A DNA stretch of 64,000 bases from contig JASANH010000908.1 of the NCBI GenBank assembly GCA_030248295.1, positions 558,001 through 622,000 of the forward strand, in the 5' to 3' direction. The notes under the pieces are model-generated. The model saw only the letters and a program-made list of their open reading frames with translations, was not told the origin of the DNA and ran no database searches. A program made the translations under genes and the position numbers. This document shows positions 1 through 11,060 of this stretch, piece after piece; within the stretch, counting starts at the first letter, position 1, and every line of letters starts with the position of its first letter. Origin of the DNA: Mesodorylaimus sp. YZB2_4 (Eukaryota; Nematoda; Enoplea; Dorylaimida; Dorylaimidae).

Positions 1-400
1 ACTGGTCGAGGCTAGCACGAGACCAAGACTGATTGTGCGATCAGGGTCGCAAAGAGAGGTTCGATTGGCCAGCACGGAGCCAGCAGATGGGAGCGTCACC
101 TTCTCAGAGTGATGTTTCAGCCATGGACTCTGTCAAAAGACTTGGTTGGCTGCTCTGGGTTTCGGCGTGGTGCAAAAGCGCCACCGGTCAGTCCCTTAAG
201 TAATACGAACCCAGTCGTATCACAGTCGAGTGTTCGGTTTGGTTTGCTCGCATTGGTAATGGACTGGTCTAGTGTTCCTGGTCTGAGCTGCTCTGTGAGC
301 ACTTCGGCCCCAAGGTCGTCAGAACATCTTCGACGGCCGACGCGTGCCCCTGGACCCCGAATTGCGAGTCTACACGGTCCTGGTGGTGTGGTGTGGAATA
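1..400 (-). repeat. Dispersed repeat family A, copy 1
   Basis: Read on the minus strand, this stretch resembles 15500-15780 and 39365-39660 (both plus strand). All three share the ordered blocks GGCCGTC(A/G)A, then CAGACCAGGA, then a cluster like TCTCGGTCTCGTGC. Divergence is substantial, so the copies are old. No open frame is conserved between copies. The repeat lies just 3' of the ZP gene on the same strand and may contribute to its 3' UTR. Confidence 0.5.
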
Positions 401-521
401 AACTCAGCAGGAGGTGTCCTTGGACTGCGTGGGCTTGTTCCTGTGGCTTGTGCCCTCCTCTGGTCAGCCATAGACTGGCGCAATCTCGTCTCGGGGTCAA
501 ACCAGCAGCAGCGCAGCAGGA

Positions 522-2995
522 TCATTTGAATAATCGGCTACTTTTGACTAACAATACACGAATACAGCGGATAGGCTTACCAGTTCGAATATGCACCCAC
601 CACAGGGAGCCCATGAAAATGATGCCGAAAATAAAGCTAGCAAACGCGATTATAATGGCCGTTTGCAGAGGGACCCCGTCCACTTGCTCTCGCCTTTCTC
701 CCACTCTATTCGACTTGATACGAATGGTGGGCTCTGATCGGTGGCACGCCAGTGCGCAATCGATGGTCGTGGGAGTGGCTAAAACAATATGCGGGCACTC
801 ATTATAAGGCTCCTACAAGGGCTAATCTCACATCCCCAAAACTTGCCTCATTCATCCTCTCCTGTCACCTCAACAAGTGCCACTAGACCTAAGGCACTTT
901 TGAACAGGAGCAGACAAAACGTTGCGCCTTGAGTCTGCTTTTGAAATCTTACATTATAGATCATTGTGTAACAGGTGGGAATTCACAGTGAGCCTTCAGA
1001 CTGTCAAAGCCAGGCGCTATCACCAAAGGCGCAATCGCTGGTCAAGGTCACAAGTATACAGTAGCCACAGAGAACAGGTACTTACGCTCTTCCTCTTTGA
1101 TATCAACTAGCAAAACTGGACCCGCGGTAACAGTCGTCCTCTTGGCATCGCGAAATCGTGCTGGTAGGTTATTATTTCCAAGTTCCGTTTTTCCAGAGCA
1201 GGAATAACTGGGAGGACACTGAAACGGAGAAAAACAATTGCTTTTTTAAAGGAAATCACCTGTCATGCGTGATTCACTGTTTTTCGTAAACAAAGCCATT
1301 CAGCCTTTTCTTTCGCTTTTAAGATCTCAAGCCAAATGGGGATGGCCATAAAGCTGGGCCCCTTATCGTAATTCATCGCTACTCGCCCGGCACCACCATC
1401 CCTCCCCGCCCATGATCTAATTTTAGCCGTATGCTCAACCCGCTTTCGTTTCATCGACCAAAAACCTAGTGTTTCCTATAAATGGATTGGAGGCCGCTCT
1501 GGCAAGAAAGGAGAGGTCTTATTTGGATCGGTAATAGAATTTCCTTTAATCCAACAAGACAAGGATCAACCAGAGAGGATCGTAAATTTACATCGGCCAG
1601 TCGACAGCTCGGAAATAAGGTCCTCGAAGGGTACCACCTACTTTCCTTCCCTAATCTTGACTTACGACATGGAACAAATCCAAAAGGACCCCACCCCACC
1701 CCCCCCCCCCCCCCACTAAAACGGGGAGCCATATACAGTATGCCTCACCTTTGGAACGTCAAGGAGTCCTATTGTGGAGTCGCGACTGCAAGCAATCATC
1801 TCGCAATTGATCGCGACGTCCTGCGACAATCTGGCCCTCGGTGACGGAGTAGCATGTGACTCGTAGTCAATGTTATCAGTGTCGAATATTAAATCAAAAC
1901 CACGAACACTAACTTTTATTGGACCACTTGTAGAGTGATGCAAGTTCGACAACTTGTGTTTGGCGCACCTGAATCAGTTACAGTTGGTGCATGAACAGAC
2001 CCTGACTCAGAGCTAATTAATTACCCATTTCGTACAATATAATTCCTTTGCGGCTTGACCGCACCCGTTGTTGCTGGTGATGACCAGCAGTCCACGGGAA
2101 AGCTATAGACTTCTGCAATGGATAAGCAAAGCTTTGTATTCCCTAGAGCTGGTGAGCACATGCATGTTACCTTGCTGCTTTGCCCACCCCAACGAGACGT
2201 TGCTACTGAGAAACACGAACTTCGTCATATCCATTACTTGAGGAAAGGTCCAAGGGTCGGTGAACCGGTCACCAGATAACCCAAATGAGAACAAGGGGTC
2301 ACCTTCGACCTGCAACAATTCACATTATGAACTTAGACCGGGGGCCATCGTCCTGGGTCTCATCGAACATGGCTGCCATCCAACCCACCCCTCACCAAAG
2401 CTCATTTGCATCAAGCGCCATACCTCACTTGACACTGGATGAAGACACTGGACCATAAAACTTTGACGTACATTCAACGTTTGTTGCTCCTCGTCCATTT
2501 CTGACGAGCTATTCATGCTCAGCTCAACAACAACCTAAAATATTAAAATCGATATTTCTTGAAATTGATTATTGATCGAATAAATTACCGTGGCATTGTA
2601 AAGTACAATATCATTTCCCGCATTCTTCTGTACACCGCAATGCTCGTAAGCCAGTCTCACCATCATGGCATCCTCGCCACCAACCAGGCTACTATACGCA
2701 GGTTTGCAAGCGGTTACAGTAATCCCAGGTACCTCCGTGTACATACGCCCAGTTCTTAATGCATCTTCCACCTTGACTGGTAATCGACGGTGAGAAAAGT
2801 GCAACGAGATGCTCATCTGTTGCCTTGTGCATCGCACTTCCAATAATTTCTCGATTAGTGATCGCCATTGGGATGGCGACAGCTGTTGCTGCTGTCTCGA
2901 TGCCAGTTGAGTTCGAGTGAGCGAACTTGGTTTCAATGACAAGAAGTTAGGGGCCTCGACTTTGCTTTGTTTCAATAAAGCCAATTTGAAATCTT
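522..2995 (-). CDS. ZP-domain (cuticlin-like) type I membrane protein, 5' exon unresolved
   Basis: Seven exons on the minus strand stay in frame: 2589-2995, 2424-2534, 2171-2309, 2025-2112, 1749-1968, 1086-1218 and 522-778, giving about 450 residues to a TGA at 522-524. The first exon carries a ZP-N signature: a CT..M start, paired cysteines, EHCGV, then IVLYNATVVVEL and a closing MVQCLHP. Later exons carry the ZP-C cysteines (FPVDCW, VRNGC, AINCEMIAC, CPPSYSC). A transmembrane helix (TAIIIAFASFIFGIIFMGS) follows, with a very short tail. ZP proteins polymerise outside the cell in cuticle or egg coats. The leading exon, expected to carry a signal peptide and end in phase 1, was not found upstream. 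A good donor after HIRTG (GTAAGCC at about 580) could instead splice to a different tail. Its sister gene is at 11061-13560. Confidence 0.85.
1699..1714. repeat. Poly-C tract (16 C)
   Basis: An uninterrupted run of 16 C lies inside the ZP gene intron between its fifth and sixth listed exons. On the coding strand it is poly-G. It belongs to the cluster of long G/C homopolymers in the first 10.5 kb. Confidence 0.95.
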
Positions 2996-5243
2996 CTGAA
3001 GTCGAAAAGACACCGTATGAGTGTGGTGCATTGGTCAAGGAGATCATAGACCACGAGCAAAGTTAGCTTCTGTTTTCCAGAATGATTGCCTTAGGCATTA
3101 GATTATTCTCAGCAAGCTCTATGCTTTCTCTTTCAGGATCACACCACCCACTGAACTGAGCACACCGCCTGGCCTCAGCGAACCTGTTATGGCATTGCAA
3201 GCCTACTCTATGTCCAAACCATGTTTTTAAGAGGGTACTGCATGTACAGCAGGAAATTCTGCTTTCGATTTGCATTTCTCATCGTCTTAGCATGGAAATA
3301 ATCAATTTTTTAGGTGATAAATTATGAAGAGCATCTGCCTCCCCAGCACCTACAGTAGGATTTTTCTGGTCCAATAAAGTCGGCGTTTATTCCACGATGA
3401 GTTCATCACTGCTGTAGTCTCCTCATCAGTTTTCTTTCTGGGCTCCCATTCTACAGTAGACCACTCCGTATCCAGGTTTCCCATGTCATGACTCCACCCA
3501 TCTACTCCACTAATCATCACACCACCTGTCCATCCATTATCCACTGCTCCCTCGCAATGCCAACTCAATCTATGCTTCCACCCACCAAAAACCCCATGCA
3601 TACCGGGCGGTACTCATTTCTCTATACCCGATTTATGGATCCAAAAAACGTAAGATTTATGATGTTTGCAAGGAAACCATTCAATCAAACATTATTACAT
3701 TCATTTATTCACCAGCATCCCTTCCAGCCGAGCCGACGTTGGCTGTCTGGACTGCTTTCGATTTTCTAAGCTGTTTTTTGTTTTATCAACAGTTTGCCAG
3801 ACAGCCAGGCGCTAACATTCAAAAAAGAAGGCGCTCTCCAATTCTTAGAATTCGAGTGAAATGATTTTCGTTCGATCAAGAGAAAGGGTGAGTTCCTTTC
3901 CAAGAAATAGCACATTCTGGACAGCTGAACTCATTGAAAGAGGAAACTCATAAAATTCGCCCATCAAACTTTTCTTATGACCCTCATCAGACGGAAGCCA
4001 GTAACGAAGGCTTCACGTCGAACCAAGCAAGACGAGTGGAAGAAGCCAGAACGTTCATTGCAGCTGGCGCAATTCGAAGCCAGACTTTGGTTTATGGCCG
4101 AGGTGACTGGTTTCGGTTTTTTTGGCTATTATTATCTCGAGCAAAGCATCTAAATTACAGGCCGCGCCTTGCCTTCGTACAAAAGACAACCGGATCTTCT
4201 CTTCGAATCAGCCCTATAGCGAGGGCGGGAGATGTTTTTTTGGAGAGTAATGCCTACTGTAAACGATTCCCTTTGGCCTTTCAAAATTACAAATACCCAA
4301 TTTTCAGTTTTTTTTGCAATCGTCGGCTCCCTTTTGTCGTGATCAGAGGCGAACGAACTGAAGGCGAGCACGGATATTAGACTGGTCTGGCTCATAAATC
4401 GAACACGCGCGACGATCAAATCGAGGTCACACGATAGAATCAAATAGGAGCTGTCATTTCCGCTAAAAAACTTGAGCGTGTCCTCCGAATTTAAACCAAT
4501 TTTATACAATTTATGGACTGAACGATGTGACGCAAGGAAAAATGACCCCGCTACTTTCTATGAGATATCCTTCCGAATTTCACTTTTTCTATTCTCAAAT
4601 TGCTGAAAACAATTTTTTTGTCTGGTCTCTCTCCACCGATCTATTGTCCAGATGTACTGGCCTCGAAAAAAATGTTTCCTAGGGTACAAAAAGATGGATC
4701 AGATCGATTTCAGGTTTGGAAAAAAGTGCAGAAAAAGATACGTGTATGGTCTCATTTACACAGAGGGGACCCATCGGGGAGGCTCATTATCCTTCACTCT
4801 AAGGTCACCGTCCGTCTGGCTTGGGGTGATGGGACATTAGGATGGCGACTGTCTGGATTCGAGACGACCAGGCGATTCCCACACACTGGCCATGCGAACG
4901 CTCTTCGCTATCCGACTAGCATGACAGCTCGAGAACCGTACAGCATAGCCTGCAGTGGAGGCGAGCGAACAAAGAATGATAAATGATATGTCAAAATACT
5001 GGAATAAAAACTGATCATATGCACAGGCGAAGGCAGGCACATTAAAGGTTTGCATGCTCAAACTCACACTCGAAAAACATGATAGAACTTCATTCCGATC
5101 GCGCATTTACTTTGTCAAATGTCCGGAGTAAGAGGGTAGCACGAAACAGAAACCTGCTATCTGCCCACTCAAAGTGTCTTTTTGTCTCCCAGACCGCAAG
5201 TTCTCCACCTCATCCCTCTCCTCCCACATTTTTCTGCACGTAC
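2996..5243. other. Non-coding stretch upstream of ZP gene
   Basis: Open frames here (for example 3934-4380 plus, 4150-4509 minus and 4600-4986 plus) have no domain signature and overlap each other on opposite strands. The missing first exon of the ZP gene should lie here, but no exon with a signal peptide and a phase-1 donor could be assigned. The rest shows nothing recognisable. Confidence 0.5.
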
Positions 5244-5313
5244 CTTTATCGCTGGCTCGTGTTCCAAAAATGGCCGACACCAGCAATACCGTTCCTATGT
5301 AGCGCGCTGCCAT
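5111..5313 (-). CDS. Possible 5' exons of a small secreted protein
   Basis: An ATG at 5311-5313 opens a classical signal peptide (MAARYIGTVLLVSAIFGTRAS) followed by a good phase-1 donor (AAAG|GTACGTG) at 5244. A compatible second exon, 5111-5153, has a TAGCAG acceptor and a GTAAATG donor. A third exon, beginning after the TTATTCCAG acceptor near 4998, would reach a stop quickly and give a peptide of under 80 residues. No family is recognised. The signal-peptide exon is the only persuasive part, and the rest is tentative. Confidence 0.3.
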
Positions 5314-6350
5314 AATGCAAGTTTGTTCACCACGATCTGATCATTCTCCGCACTCGCCCTAGCTATAAACCCAAAAAGGATATCGTTGCATTTAAATTCA
5401 TTGCCAGACACGTTGTTTGGCAGCTTTCACGCTGAAGGTTCGAGAAAACGGGTTCACGCCCAGCACAGCTATACTGTACACATAGGTACTTTCATGCCCG
5501 TCTCCCCAATGTACCGGGCTGGCAAGGGAGCAAATGAAGTACCAACTCGATTCTTAGGGCTAGCTATGCCTTCATTCAAGTAGGAACCACTGTTCCCACT
5601 CTTCCATCCACGCCCGCATAGACCTATTATCCGGCGCCACGTTTAAGTCAGTCACGTGCTCCTCGCTGGCCCTGAGCCATGGCCATCTCGAAAAGCCCTC
5701 TGAAAAGAGTTGCTAGACGAACAGAGCAAAGATGGTCAGACAATCCAAGCTACTAAATATACCATAAATGCTAAAGGCCTTTCATCCTTATCACCATTGT
5801 GTTTCACCAGGCACCATCCGCATTCTCGCTTCATTTGCCTTCAATGCAGCGCACCTGCCCGCCCCATTTTTACATAAGAACGTGCATTGGACACGCCATC
5901 CATCAAGAAACTGGACCTGGCTCGGCTGGCGCAGCCTTGCCTAAGCCATACTTTGGTCACTCTTCAACCTCGTCTGACGAATTAGTCGGATGGATTGTAA
6001 ATAAACCCTGCCGCTTTACCTAATGATAGTTAGACTTGGCAGACGGACGCTTATCAGAGACCCATAAAAAACACGTGCGTGTAGGGGCTCAAAGAAAAAA
6101 CGGGTCTGGACGTTCGACCTAGACGGCCACAGCCACTCTCCTGTGTCGACCAACTGATGGCGCATAAAATCAGAGACCATAGCCATATTCAACTAGCTTT
6201 TTCCCATGGTAGCAGATGGTACCGTAAAAGGCTCGCTCACCTTGACTCGCGGGAACGGACGAGGGATGACTAGACTGGCCAGCACCGCGCAGTGCAACAG
6301 TGTTTTTTTGACCCTGGTAATATAGCGGCGAGGAGGACGGGACCCGGGGT

Positions 6351-6362
6351 GGGGGGGGGGGG
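6351..6362. repeat. Poly-G tract (12 G)
   Basis: A run of 12 G directly follows GGGGT, so the local sequence is almost pure G for 17 bases. No gene is nearby. Confidence 0.9.
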
Positions 6363-8038
6363 AGTAACCGTTGCAGCAGCTGAGGTACTCAAGCTTGCAT
6401 GCGCAAGAGAAGTCGGTCGGTAAACTAATCAGACACGGGTTGATGGGTCAAGCCGTCTACCCTATCCATCATGTCCACTAGAACAGGCCGCGCCTTTTCA
6501 GAGGTCCCGACAGCCGACCTAGAATCTTCATCCTTGCTCAGACGAGGAGGGATCCGTTCACTTTTCTATCCAAAGATTAGACTTAACTTCTATTCTTCTC
6601 GCACAAAGCCGGTGCGCTCAGAAAGGACACGACGTCCGATTGACCAGGGGAGACTTTGATGAGGATGGCGGAACTGTTTGGCCTGTCAAACAGACAGAGT
6701 ATGGCGAGCCGTCGACATGAAACGGGTAACTGAACTTGTCTCACTGGTGGATACAGTCATTTTTGAAAGTCAACAGCGTCACCTCGACTCAAGTTCGCCA
6801 AACGGCATCCATCTTTTTCGCCGCGCAACGCGTCCTGGCCAGCAATTTTCGTCAAGTAAGGACTAAGAATTTCGCACCTGCCCGCCCTCTTCTATATTGC
6901 CTTGTAAGGGCATAGGCAGGAAAAGTTATGACGCGTAAAAAAATAAACTTTCCACAACTTTGTCCTCGTCGCCAGTCGTCTCTGCCCGCCGACGCAGACA
7001 CACATGGCCTGCAAAAAAAACAGCTGCCGTCTCGCGCCAGCCGATCGAAGTTTACGAGCCAGACGCACTTGGTCGTACCTAGTGCGCTGAGAGAACAGAA
7101 CCACGGCGGCCAACAATGCAAAAAAGCCTGAGGTTCGTGGCGGGCGGGCGGACAGAGAGAAGATGGGAGGGGAAATTATATGGCTTCGAAAAGAGTGCTA
7201 GTCATATATTTTATAGTAAAATATGGACGGGACGAATGTTTGACTCGGCAAAGCGATAAATTAGCAACTAAATCTCATTCCACCATTCGGAAAACGTGAC
7301 ACCATACAACTGGTCCAGTGCTGACTACACTACCATGCCCAACTTGACGCGCGATCTCAGGTGGGGGTACGAGTGTTCTATGTTTCGGCACAGAAAAGTC
7401 AGATCATCATTCGCCTACTTCCCTCAAAAGGTGCCGTAGGAGAGTCCTCTCGACACTGTTCCTGGCTGACCTATCAATACTGCTCTCACTAATGGACACC
7501 TTCTCCTGCCTTTGACCGAACCTCACGCAGCCCTACTAATTGTTACATCCAAAAGAATGAGGATATTCGCATTCTTTTCGCGAAATCCATGTGTGTAGGG
7601 CGAGAAAGCCAGTCGTCTGCTTCTACTCGTAAAATGATGAAGCCATAGAAAAAACACATTTTTTCTGCCTGTCCGTGCTACATGAAAAACCAATGGCTCA
7701 TATCGATCCCTGGTACGTGTCCCCGTCTCATTTTTTCAGCGTCTGCTCAGTTTTTTAACGTGGGTAGTCTAGCTTAGTTTCTCGTATCATTCTCTTCGAA
7801 CGGAAGCTAATGTAAGAAAGCATATCTGCCAAATCCTTTGAGAGCGAAAATCTTCGCCAAATATGGCTGGCTGGCTGGCTGGCGATGGAGATAAGACCAA
7901 GTCACAACGAACGAGCGGCGCTATATTCGGTGCTGTGCTGGTAAAGGTCAGACAGAACGAGTGCTGCACGTGCATATGGTGTGAGCAAGAGCTCACAATC
8001 AGTGTTCAAGGAGGAAAATAGTTGCACGGTTAGGCCCA

Positions 8039-8052
8039 GGGGGGGGGGGGGG
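8039..8052. repeat. Poly-G tract (14 G)
   Basis: A run of 14 G follows GCCCA. It is intergenic. Confidence 0.9.
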
Positions 8053-9274
8053 CTACAGCGCTCACAAAGGGGTCCGACACCCGGCCTGATAGGTGGAGGA
8101 AATAAAATTTCAATGCCCATTTTTGATAAGGAACAAGCCAATTTTCAGATAGCTACTGAATGGTAGCTTAATTCAAAACGTTCGTTACCGTCCTATTTTT
8201 GGAATAAAAATAACAGGTCTGGCCGAGCTTGATCTGCATGATGGGGCTGACAAAAACACTGACGGGAGAGACGGAAGCCAAATGAGTAGACAGTCTCGGC
8301 CCACCCGCCATTGTCTGCGAAAGCTAGTGTTCAAACCAGGATACCCTGGTGTGGAGGTGGTCAAAAAATGGACACGCACACAGGGAAAGCTGCTCCCAAT
8401 AACATGGCCATCGCTATGCATTCTAAACTCTTGGGTACGTGCCGCAGAAACACGTTCAACGGCGTCACCCAGAGCTGATGTGATGTCGCACCTCGCACGC
8501 CGATTAATCGCAAAGGACATTGCTGGGCCCTTTTATTTTTTGCCAATAGCCGGCCAGCAGTCATTTTCCAAGCAAGGCGGCGCGGGGCCCAGCACACACG
8601 GCAGCGTCCCTGTGAGCGTCTCGAGTTAGAGCACCTCCACAAGGGGGTATCCTGGACTGGACACCGTCGTCCTCACACGAATGGCGGGTGGGCTGTGAGT
8701 GAAGCCTGTCGGTGTTTGACAGCCGAAACTGTTTGCTCGTTTGCTTCCGTCTCTCCACTCGGAGTGTCACCCACGATCTGGCGTGCAATAACAGAGGGGC
8801 ATTAAACCTGGGACGAACCTAGGCGCTCGCTACTTCGCAACGGGTAGAAAAAGCCCACTGCACCACTGCGGCCGCCGCACTACCTGGCTTGACGATACCA
8901 CGTGGACATATACTGTTTATATCATACATTTTGTGTCCCCCTCTGGAAAAAGCCCCTCCTAAACCTCCAAAAAAACAAGTCATCGTGGCCTTATGGCTTT
9001 TATGAATATGCGGCGGCAAGGAATGTTGCTATGCCATACTGCGAATAATTTTCTCCTGATAGCTTTTTCTTGACTCGACTACTGTCTGCAGTATTTTTTA
9101 TGCGGAGTTGTCAAGCTCGATGAAAACTTTATAAGCTTTCATCGGATGCATATTATTGAACTGTCATCATGCATAGCACCTTCAAATATCCGCGCCTTGA
9201 AAACCTCCAAAAAGTTAAAATCTTGCCAGGTTTATAAGGTCAGTCGCTTACAAATCACGGCCGGACTGGATCGA

Positions 9275-9345
9275 ATATCAGATCCGATCCGATCCGAAAA
9301 AGCACCATCCGAAAATTCGGATCGGATCATCCGATCCGACATTTA
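9275..9345. repeat. GATCCGATCCG inverted and tandem repeat patch
   Basis: GATCC(G) is repeated four times, then occurs inverted (TTCGGATCGGATCATCCGATCCG), giving a strong hairpin. A similar motif recurs at 10107-10126 (GATCGGATCAGATCCGAAGC). The two could mark the ends of an element of about 850 bp that encloses the unassigned frame at 9811-10044, but terminal duplications were not identified. Confidence 0.45.
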
Positions 9346-11060
9346 ATGGTTTCAGCAATAACAGTAGGCAAACAACGAACAACCGCGCAATCTTTCTCCA
9401 CTCACTCTCTAGAGTGATGAGTGAGATGAAATCAATATTCTAATGCCTCGTGATGCTTCCTTGTTTGCTCATAATTAGAGTTACAAGTCATCTTTTCATT
9501 ATTATTATTTCAGACCAGAGAAAGCATGGATGACTCACACACAAGAGAAACTCGCTAACCGTCAAGTGGAACTTACGAAACAGAAAATCGTAATTTGTTG
9601 ATTCTTCGTTGGCGATTTCAACACTCAGGTTTCGATTTTTCTCTCAAACAAACCCCAAAAAATCCAGAAGAATTTAAAAAATTCCCGGACATTAGGCACT
9701 GACCACTCCTGACCAGTTGGCCAGATACCCCCCCCCCCCAATATTTTTCAGTGAGTTCTTTTACCTAGAAACAAATTGCAATTTTTAGTTTTGTTGTTCG
9801 TCGCAACGGTTTGCAAGATTGCCTTTCCAGATTTTGCAAATCGTTGGAGTTGGACGACAGAAATATTAGTGAGGAGTGGGAACAAAATGGAAAGATATTA
9901 TTATTTAAAGAAGTTCAAGTTTTTGTTGCAGTCATTTATGAAGTATGGATCTTGTTTACATTATCAGCTTGTGAAGTACTGTATATCCATGATGAGCAGT
10001 GTGGCAAAACCTTGAGTGAGGCGCTACTTGTGCAGGTGCCGTGATAATAAATACTGTGTGTTTATAAAGGGGGGTCATTGTCTGAAAAAATTACAAATTT
10101 TTCACATGATCGGATCAGATCCGAAGCACTCGACCCGGTCGTAACTAACAAACCGACCCCGTCTGGGGATCGAGCCCAGGTTTAGCTGCTCGCTACCAAG
10201 CTGTGGGCAGACGGGCGCTGGGCCAGGTTTCAAGTTCCACACAGCTTTATGGGATTCAATTGGAAGAACCCATGCTAGCCCACATATTTCGTACCGACGG
10301 GCGCATTTGCGCTGTACAGGACACATACTCGTCCCTGCTTGACAAATACGCAAGTTGGCGAAGTCGGTGACAGGCTGCTGATTATCAGAGGCACACTGCC
10401 CCCCCCCCCAGCGAGCATAATACTGTATGCCCCTCACCTCGTCTCCAACAGTAAGTCAACAGAGACACGGCCAAGCGGACCATTTGGCACTTTTCGTTCA
10501 ATAAAAACATGCCATCTCAACCCAACCCACACACATTCTACTTGCCACTCCCGACCTCTTGACACCATCAGTAAGACTGAGATGAGCTTGAGATAAAAAT
10601 TGATAATTTTTTACGACCCCTGGCACTGCAATGCACATGTTGCAAAATCTTATCATACTCCTTATCCAGCGTTTTTCTATGTTTTGCATTGTGTCAAAGA
10701 CAAGACATCCATTCATAAAGGACACGAAAGTGGCACATTTAGGGGCCACTGTACTCATTTTATTTTCTGCGTCCTGACTTTTTCACAGAATAGAATAACG
10801 ATTGTAAGACCCTTTCTGGGCTCCCATGCATATGTACTGTGGCGATTTCAACTGATGTGAAATTCAAATTTGGCGCCAAACCTGAGCATCACGAGCTAGT
10901 GTCCGTTTCCGTTTATGACAAATTACTGCCAGGCGGCTTGTCTCCTAGACTTGTCGTCCCGAACTGATACTGTAAATATTCGGTGAAAGGCCTTTTCTTT
11001 TTTGGTGTTGGATATGCATAAAAGTTGGGCTAATATACCTGCTAATTAAGAAAAACTATA

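Larger units (their letters stand above)
5314..11060. other. Intergenic, repeat-bearing stretch between the ZP genes
   Basis: No gene can be supported. The stretch holds G or C homopolymers at 6351-6362 (12 G), 8039-8052 (14 G), 9728-9739 (12 C) and 10399-10409 (11 C), a GGCT tandem run near 7863-7883, and a GATCCGATCCG-rich patch at 9275-9345. A 77-residue frame at 9811-10044 has no recognisable domain. The promoter of the downstream ZP gene should lie at the right end, but no clear core element was seen. Confidence 0.5.

Noticed and set aside
109..807. 232-residue plus-strand frame at the window start
   Set aside because: It overlaps the last exon of the ZP gene and a dispersed repeat, with no domain pattern.
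3934..4509. Overlapping frames of 148 (plus) and 119 (minus) residues
   Set aside because: Both are open on the same DNA and neither shows a motif or credible splice partners.
10140..10215. Minus-strand tRNA-like sequence (AGCTTGGTAGCGAGC with GGCTCGATCCC)
   Set aside because: The A- and B-like boxes are only about 13 bp apart, too close for a tRNA or a typical SINE head.
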